In this document: piece by piece, positions 6,059 to 9,512 of the stretch
Layout: every line of letters begins with the position of its first letter
How positions within the stretch are numbered: the stretch's first letter is position 1
DNA from: CALKXV01 sp964632495
Lineage (GTDB): Bacteria > Pseudomonadota > Alphaproteobacteria > Rhodobacterales > Rhodobacteraceae
Reading direction: 5' to 3'
Assembly: GCA_964632495.1 (NCBI GenBank)
Contig: CAZWDS010000107.1
Span: forward strand, 1 to 9,512
Length of the DNA stretch: 9,512 nt
Notes under the pieces: generated by a model
What the model saw: the letters and a program-made list of their open reading frames with translations, nothing else
Database searches by the model: none
What the model was told of the DNA's origin: nothing
Position numbers and translations under genes: made by a program

Positions 6059-7606
6059 ATGGACGGGACGGGTGAGACCGGGTCAGACAACGACTGGGGA
6101 CTGTTCGGGCGGCCATTGTTCGAAGACCCGTCGGCGCGGGCTTTGTCGCGCGTTGGCGTTGTCGATGTAGGGTCGAACTCGGTTCGGATGGTCGTGTTTG
6201 ACGGAGCGGCGCGATCTCCGGCGTATTTCTTCAACGAAAAGGTCATGGCGGGCTTGGGCACGGGGTTGGCCGAGACCGGCAAGCTGAACCCCGAAGGCCG
6301 GGTGCGCGCGATGGAAGCGTTGAAGCGGTTCACCACTTTGGCCGAGGCCTTGAAGCTTCCGCCACTTACGGCAGTTGCGACGGCAGCGGTGCGCGAGGCA
6401 AAAGATGGCCCGGAATTTGAGGCCGAGGTTCTGGCCGAGACAGGTTTGAAGCTGTTCGTGATCGACGGCGAGGAAGAGGCGCGACTGTCGGCCCAAGGTG
6501 TGCTTTTGGGCTGGCCGGGCGCTTATGGGTTGGTCTGCGACATTGGTGGATCGTCCATGGAACTGGCCGAGTTGCGCGACGGCCAAGTGGGCAAACGCTT
6601 GTCGTCCAAGCTGGGACCGCAACGTTTGAAGACGCTGAAAGGCGGCAAGAAGGGCCTGAAGGACCATTTGAAGAGCGAAGTCGCCGCCCTGGGCAAGGCT
6701 ATGGGCGAACAAAAGGACCGCTTGTTTCTGGTTGGCGGATCATGGCGCGCGATTGCGCGGATCGACATGGATCGCCGCGGCTATCCTTTGGCCGTGCTGC
6801 ATGAATACCGGATGAGCCGCAAAGCGCTTTATGCGACCATCGAGTATATCGAGGCGAATGATCCGGATGAGCTGCGCGCCCGCACCGGACTTGGTGAAAG
6901 CCGAATGGCTTTGGTGCCCTTGGCCGCACAGGTGCTGAAGTACCTTTTGCGGGAATTCAAACCGCGCGATATCGCCATTTCAAGTTACGGCATCCGTGAA
7001 GGTATGCTGTACGAACAGATGCCAGAGCGGTTGCGGGAACGTGATCCATTGATCGAAGCCTGCCGCTTTGCCGAAGCGAAAGACGCGCGGATCCCCGGAT
7101 TTGGACGGCGTCTGTATGATTTCGTTCTGCCGCTCTTTACCGCAAAGAACGCTGCCGACAAACGGTTGGTCAAAGCGGCCTGCCTGTTGCACGACGTCTC
7201 GTGGCGCGCCCATCCCGACTACCGTCACGAGGTCTGTTTTGACGAGGCCACCCGCGCAAACTTAGGCGGCATGACCCACCCCGAGCGGGTGTTTCTGGGC
7301 GTCGCCTTGCTGCACCGGTACAAGAGCAACCGTGATGGATCGCCCTTTGACAGCCTGTTCGGTTTGCTGGACGACGCGCAACTACGCCAAGCCGAAATTC
7401 TGGGTAAAGCCATGCGGTTTGGCGCAATGCTGACCGCTTCGGAAAACGAAAACATGGGCACCTTGCGGTTCTTCCCGAAAAAGAAACGGCTGGAACTGCG
7501 CCTCGCCCCCGGCACACGGGTGCTTTACGGCGAAGTGGCCGAAGCGCGGTTGAACGCTCTGGCCTCGGCTTTGGGCGAGTGTGAGGTTGTGGTGAAGGGG
7601 CGCTAA
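6059..7606 (+). CDS. ppx: Exopolyphosphatase / guanosine pentaphosphate phosphatase (Ppx/GppA family)
   Basis: This enzyme releases orthophosphate from polyphosphate ends, with possible pppGpp hydrolysis, and so opposes Ppk1. It is 515 aa from ATG 6059. The ASKHA-fold signatures are present: phosphate loop 1 VGVVDVGSNSVRMVVFDG (32-49), ATAAVREAKDG (107-117), VIDGEEEARLS with the conserved glutamates (134-144), phosphate loop 2 LVCDIGGSSMELAEL (158-172) and FLVGGSWRAIA (223-233). The C-terminal part has LLHDVSWRAHPDYRHE (376-391), an HD-like metal-binding region found in long Ppx proteins. A poorly conserved leader of about 30 residues precedes the core, so a later start cannot be excluded, but GGGAG supports ATG 6059. 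It is divergent from the crotonase gene. No terminator is evident in the 41 nt after its stop. Confidence 0.95.
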   Translation: MDGTGETGSDNDWGLFGRPLFEDPSARALSRVGVVDVGSNSVRMVVFDGAARSPAYFFNEKVMAGLGTGLAETGKLNPEGRVRAMEALKRFTTLAEALKLPPLTAVATAAVREAKDGPEFEAEVLAETGLKLFVIDGEEEARLSAQGVLLGWPGAYGLVCDIGGSSMELAELRDGQVGKRLSSKLGPQRLKTLKGGKKGLKDHLKSEVAALGKAMGEQKDRLFLVGGSWRAIARIDMDRRGYPLAVLHEYRMSRKALYATIEYIEANDPDELRARTGLGESRMALVPLAAQVLKYLLREFKPRDIAISSYGIREGMLYEQMPERLRERDPLIEACRFAEAKDARIPGFGRRLYDFVLPLFTAKNAADKRLVKAACLLHDVSWRAHPDYRHEVCFDEATRANLGGMTHPERVFLGVALLHRYKSNRDGSPFDSLFGLLDDAQLRQAEILGKAMRFGAMLTASENENMGTLRFFPKKKRLELRLAPGTRVLYGEVAEARLNALASALGECEVVVKGR

Positions 7607-7647
7607 ACCGTCAAATCTTCGGCACGATTCTTCAATACTCAAATAGC

Positions 7648-8484
7648 ATGACCCGACAGATCCCGTTGGAAAACCTAGGCCGGTCGATGTCGACCGAAAA
7701 TACCGTGATCTCGGCCACACTGGCCTTTGCGCCCTATGATCAAGTTATGCCAGCAGTCGCAGGATTGGCGCGTGCACAGTTCGGATATTGTGGTGCCAAG
7801 CCCGATCCCCAGCACAGTTTGATCGGCGAAATGCAGCAGTTTCAGAAACGAGAAACCCAAACCAATGTCATGTATATCCACGGCGTTCTGGTGGCCGAAC
7901 TTGAAGACGCGCCGGGAACAACAATGATCGAAGATTGGTGTGGGCCGGATCGGCGTGCTTTGGGCGGATTGCTGCCCGATGTGTCGTTTCTTTCGATCTT
8001 TTCCCTTTACGAAAACAAAACCTGAGAGAAGCACCGCTATTCGTGGCAAAATGGCCCGGACATTCTGCGCGACGTCAGTTTGGATCGGAATATGTGCCAG
8101 AATGGCTGGTGCTGGCACGAGGACGGCCCCGAACAGCCATAGGAAGCCTGGGATCGGCTTTCAGCGAAACTGCTGTCCAAACGCAGCGACCGCGCGCATC
8201 TGTTTGAGGTGTCAAAAGCGCTTGGAGTGGATTTGCAGCGCGTTCTTGGGGACCGCCGCGTGAAACGTTCGGTCCTTTTTTGGCAATTATCAGAATGGGA
8301 CGCCGGCGAAGATCAACGACCGACTGAAACGGGTGATGCGTATCACAAGGCAGCGGTGATGGCGGGCTATGGCACAGGCGAAACCGAGCACAGGTTTTCA
8401 AAGCAAGTGGCCGACGCTCGGGACGCGCAATTGGCCGACGCCTCACATGATTATGTGACCAAACAAGCCCGCGCCTTGCTTTAA
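7648..8484 (+). pseudogene. Unrecognised gene broken by in-frame TGA (8023) and TAG (8140)
   Basis: A single frame reads as plausible protein from ATG 7648 to TAA 8482-8484, 278 codons, apart from TGA at 8023-8025 and TAG at 8140-8142. The first part (125 residues) includes ATLAFAPYDQVMPAVAGLAR and IHGVLVAELEDAPGT. After the TGA the same frame gives HRYSWQNGPDILRDVSLD and MCQNGWCWHEDGPEQP, then after the TAG EAWDRLSAKLL, HLFEVSKALGVDLQRVLG and a polar C-terminus. The tryptophan-rich, charged composition continues across both stops with no frame change, which argues for one ancestral gene with nonsense mutations. Both stops could arise from single transitions (CGA to TGA; CAG or TGG to TAG). 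No Shine-Dalgarno precedes ATG 7648, and ATG 7687 is an alternative start. I do not recognise the family. A separate functional 125-aa protein ending at 8025 is possible. Confidence 0.6.
8250..8281 (+). terminator. Intrinsic-terminator-like hairpin inside the broken gene
   Basis: GGACCG (8250-8255) pairs with CGGTCC (8270-8275), with a smaller inner stem CGT-GAA-ACG (8259-8267), and is followed at once by six Ts (8276-8281). This is the only stem-plus-T-run of this kind that I noticed in the window. It sits inside the reading frame of the pseudogene, so it may be fortuitous. Confidence 0.4.
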
Positions 8485-8753
8485 AGCTCGACCTCGCCTT
8501 CTTCGCTTTCCGTGGCCTCAACAGGTTGGCGGCGGCGAATGATGATGTCGCCGTTCGGCAGAACCTCAGGGGCGTGATAGCCCGAAAGATCATCAAGCAA
8601 GCCCTCAACCCCTTCGATGGCCGGATCCATTTCTTCCATCAAGCCTTTCATGAAAAGCTTGAGGGCTTCGGACATCAGGTCGCGGCCCTGATGTTCCTCG
8701 GCGTGGACCGGGGTTGAAAGTGTTAGTGCGGCCATAAAAACCAACCAGCGCAT
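8481..8753 (-). CDS. Small secreted/periplasmic protein of unknown function
   Basis: This 90-aa protein has a clear Sec signal peptide: MRW, hydrophobic core LVFMAALTLSTP, and likely cleavage at VHA|EE (about residue 19). The mature part is acidic and amphipathic (LMSEALKLFMKGLMEEMDPAIEG), followed by LSGYHAPEVLPNGDIIIRRR and an acidic end. The YH-PEVLPNGDIIIRRR segment is one I recall from short Rhodobacterales proteins often labelled 'AAA+ family ATPase'. There is no Walker motif here, so that label should not be used. AGAAGGG lies 7 nt upstream of the ATG (complement 8751-8753). It is downstream of argF on the same strand, separated by a hairpin cluster. Its TAA overlaps the stop of the converging pseudogene in the sequence TTAA (8481-8484). 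The function is unknown; exported localisation is well supported. Confidence 0.82.
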   Translation of the reverse strand: MRWLVFMAALTLSTPVHAEEHQGRDLMSEALKLFMKGLMEEMDPAIEGVEGLLDDLSGYHAPEVLPNGDIIIRRRQPVEATESEEGEVEL

Positions 8754-8796
8754 AAGTGTACCCTTCTGGAAACGATTTCTGACTCTGAAACCGTAA

Positions 8797-8817
8797 AGGA
8801 AAATGACGCATTTTCCT
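8797..8817. repeat. Hairpin A of the argF-downstream cluster
   Basis: AGGAAAATG (8797-8805) and CATTTTCCT (8809-8817) form a perfect 9-bp stem with a 3-nt ACG loop. The central 17 nt (8799-8815) is the exact reverse complement of the core of hairpin C (8862-8878). Confidence 0.8.
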
Positions 8818-8843
8818 ATGCCCCAATGGGACCAGCGATCTTC

Positions 8844-8860
8844 GCGCCGAAAATCGGCGC
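8844..8860. repeat. Hairpin B, GC-rich
   Basis: GCGCCGA (8844-8850) and TCGGCGC (8854-8860) form a perfect 7-bp stem around AAA. On the minus strand this would follow argF as a GC-rich stem, but the bases after it (GAAGATCGC) are not a T-run, so Rho-independent termination is uncertain. Confidence 0.75.
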
Positions 8861-8880
8861 AGAAAATGCGTCATTTTCTG
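8860..8880. repeat. Hairpin C, immediately downstream of the argF stop
   Basis: CAGAAAATG (8860-8868) and CATTTTCTG (8872-8880) form a perfect 9-bp stem with a CGT loop, starting 6 nt after the argF TGA in the direction of transcription. It abuts hairpin B and is an inverted copy of hairpin A. Confidence 0.8.
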
Positions 8881-8886
8881 AAAACG

Positions 8887-9512
8887 TCAGACGCCCAGGC
8901 AATACCGCATGATCGCCTTTTGGGCATGCAACCGGTTCTCGGCTTCATCGAAAATCACCGAGTTCGCACCATCCATGATCTCGTTCGTGGCTTCCTCGCC
9001 CCGGTGCGCGGGCAGACAGTGCATGAACAATGCGTCGGGTTTGGCATGGGCCATCAACTCAGCGTTCACCTGATAGGGCAGCAACTGGTTGTGGCGGCGT
9101 TCTTTGGTGGTCAGGCTGTCGTGCATCGACACCCAGGTGTCGGCCACCACCAGATCGGCACCTTCGACGGCCTTCGCCGGATCGCGGATCAATTCGACCG
9201 AGACGCCCTTGCTTCGTGCATAAGCCACGAACTCGGGCTCTGGATCCAGGTGTTCAGGGCCCGTCACCACCATGTCAAAGCCGAACTGGCCAGCGGCATG
9301 AAGGAAAGACGCGCAGACGTTATTTCCGTCCCCGGCCCAGACGACCTTTTTGCCTTTGATCGCCCCGCGGTGTTCTTCGAAGGTCATGATGTCAGCCATA
9401 ATCTGGCAAGGGTGCGAGCGGTTGGTCAGCCCGTTGATGACAGGCACGGTGGCGTGTTCGGCCAGCTCCAAAAGAGCTTCTTCTTCGAAGGTGCGGATCA
9501 TGATCAGATCGA
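8887..9512 (-). CDS. argF: Ornithine carbamoyltransferase, C-terminal part (runs off right edge)
   Basis: This enzyme converts carbamoyl phosphate and ornithine to citrulline, the sixth step of arginine biosynthesis, in the cytoplasm. About 208 residues are visible of a usual 300-310. Visible landmarks are IMIRTFEEEALLELA, the carbamoyl-phosphate-binding HPCQ motif in NRSHPCQIMADIMTFEEH, VVWAGDGNNVCASFLHAA at the start of the ornithine domain, VVADTWVSMHDS, the ornithine-binding FMHCLPAHRGEE (HCLP loop) and FDEAENRLHAQKAIM near the C-terminus, which ends YCLGV. The first residues in the window (DLIMIR) continue the family sequence, so only the N-terminal third is missing. The stop is TGA (complement 8887-8889), followed by hairpins C, B and A. 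The SMHDS sequence and HCLP loop mark OTCase rather than aspartate carbamoyltransferase. Confidence 0.95.
   Translation of the reverse strand, partial: DLIMIRTFEEEALLELAEHATVPVINGLTNRSHPCQIMADIMTFEEHRGAIKGKKVVWAGDGNNVCASFLHAAGQFGFDMVVTGPEHLDPEPEFVAYARSKGVSVELIRDPAKAVEGADLVVADTWVSMHDSLTTKERRHNQLLPYQVNAELMAHAKPDALFMHCLPAHRGEEATNEIMDGANSVIFDEAENRLHAQKAIMRYCLGV

Noticed and set aside
6083..6712. Minus-strand open frame of 209 codons opposite ppx
   Set aside because: It is the antisense shadow of a well-conserved ppx sequence with all its motifs on the plus strand.
7940..8263. Alternative plus-strand frame covering 7940-8263
   Set aside because: Its translation is cysteine- and arginine-rich with no protein-like segments, whereas the neighbouring frame with two stops reads as a normal protein.
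8075..8608. Minus-strand open frame of 177 codons
   Set aside because: Its translation is rich in R, P and S and low-complexity, it overlaps both the pseudogene frame and the well-supported secreted-protein gene, and it has no ribosome-binding site.

Overview
The window looks like a chromosomal segment of an alphaproteobacterium of the Rhodobacterales (roseobacter-like). The evidence is moderately high GC, the AI-2E-family permease / HdaA / Ppk1 gene order, an alphaproteobacterial-type ProS, and a small secreted protein beside argF of a kind I recall from this order. It is mostly ordinary housekeeping DNA. I see no defence island, prophage, IS element, CRISPR array or RNA gene, and no evident new multi-gene system.

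Layout, left to right. (1) Positions 1-536, minus strand: the N-terminal part of prolyl-tRNA synthetase, interrupted by a 10-N assembly gap. The two flanks of the gap encode two diverged versions of the same 18 residues, so the scaffold join is probably chimeric. (2) About 580-873: the C-terminal end of a membrane protein, probably a DUF4239/bestrophin-like remnant. (3) 971-4958, plus strand: an AI-2E-family transporter, an Hda/DnaA-like AAA+ protein 3 nt downstream, and polyphosphate kinase Ppk1. A PHO-box-like element and a -10 box lie in the 58-nt gap before ppk1, which suggests that ppk1 has its own phosphate-starvation promoter. (4) 4954-5044: a cluster of perfect hairpins in the convergent gap after ppk1. 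(5) 5064-5864, minus strand: a crotonase-family hydratase whose two catalytic glutamates fall at the positions I recall for the DMSP-pathway enzyme DmdD. (6) 6059-7606, plus strand: an exopolyphosphatase (Ppx/GppA) with a C-terminal HD-like region. (7) 7648-8484, plus strand: one protein-like frame broken by an in-frame TGA and an in-frame TAG, most likely a pseudogene, with a terminator-like hairpin inside it. (8) 8481-8753, minus strand: a 90-aa secreted or periplasmic protein. (9) 8754-8886: three hairpins, two of which are inverted copies of each other. (10) 8887-9512, minus strand: the C-terminal part of ornithine carbamoyltransferase, which runs off the right edge.

Functionally the centre of the window is polyphosphate metabolism: Ppk1 makes polyP and Ppx degrades it. 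The two genes are on the same strand but are split by an oppositely oriented crotonase gene. HdaA, a regulator of DnaA, lies upstream in the same direction as ppk1. The most informative non-coding signals are the candidate PHO box, the two hairpin clusters and the scaffold-join artefact.
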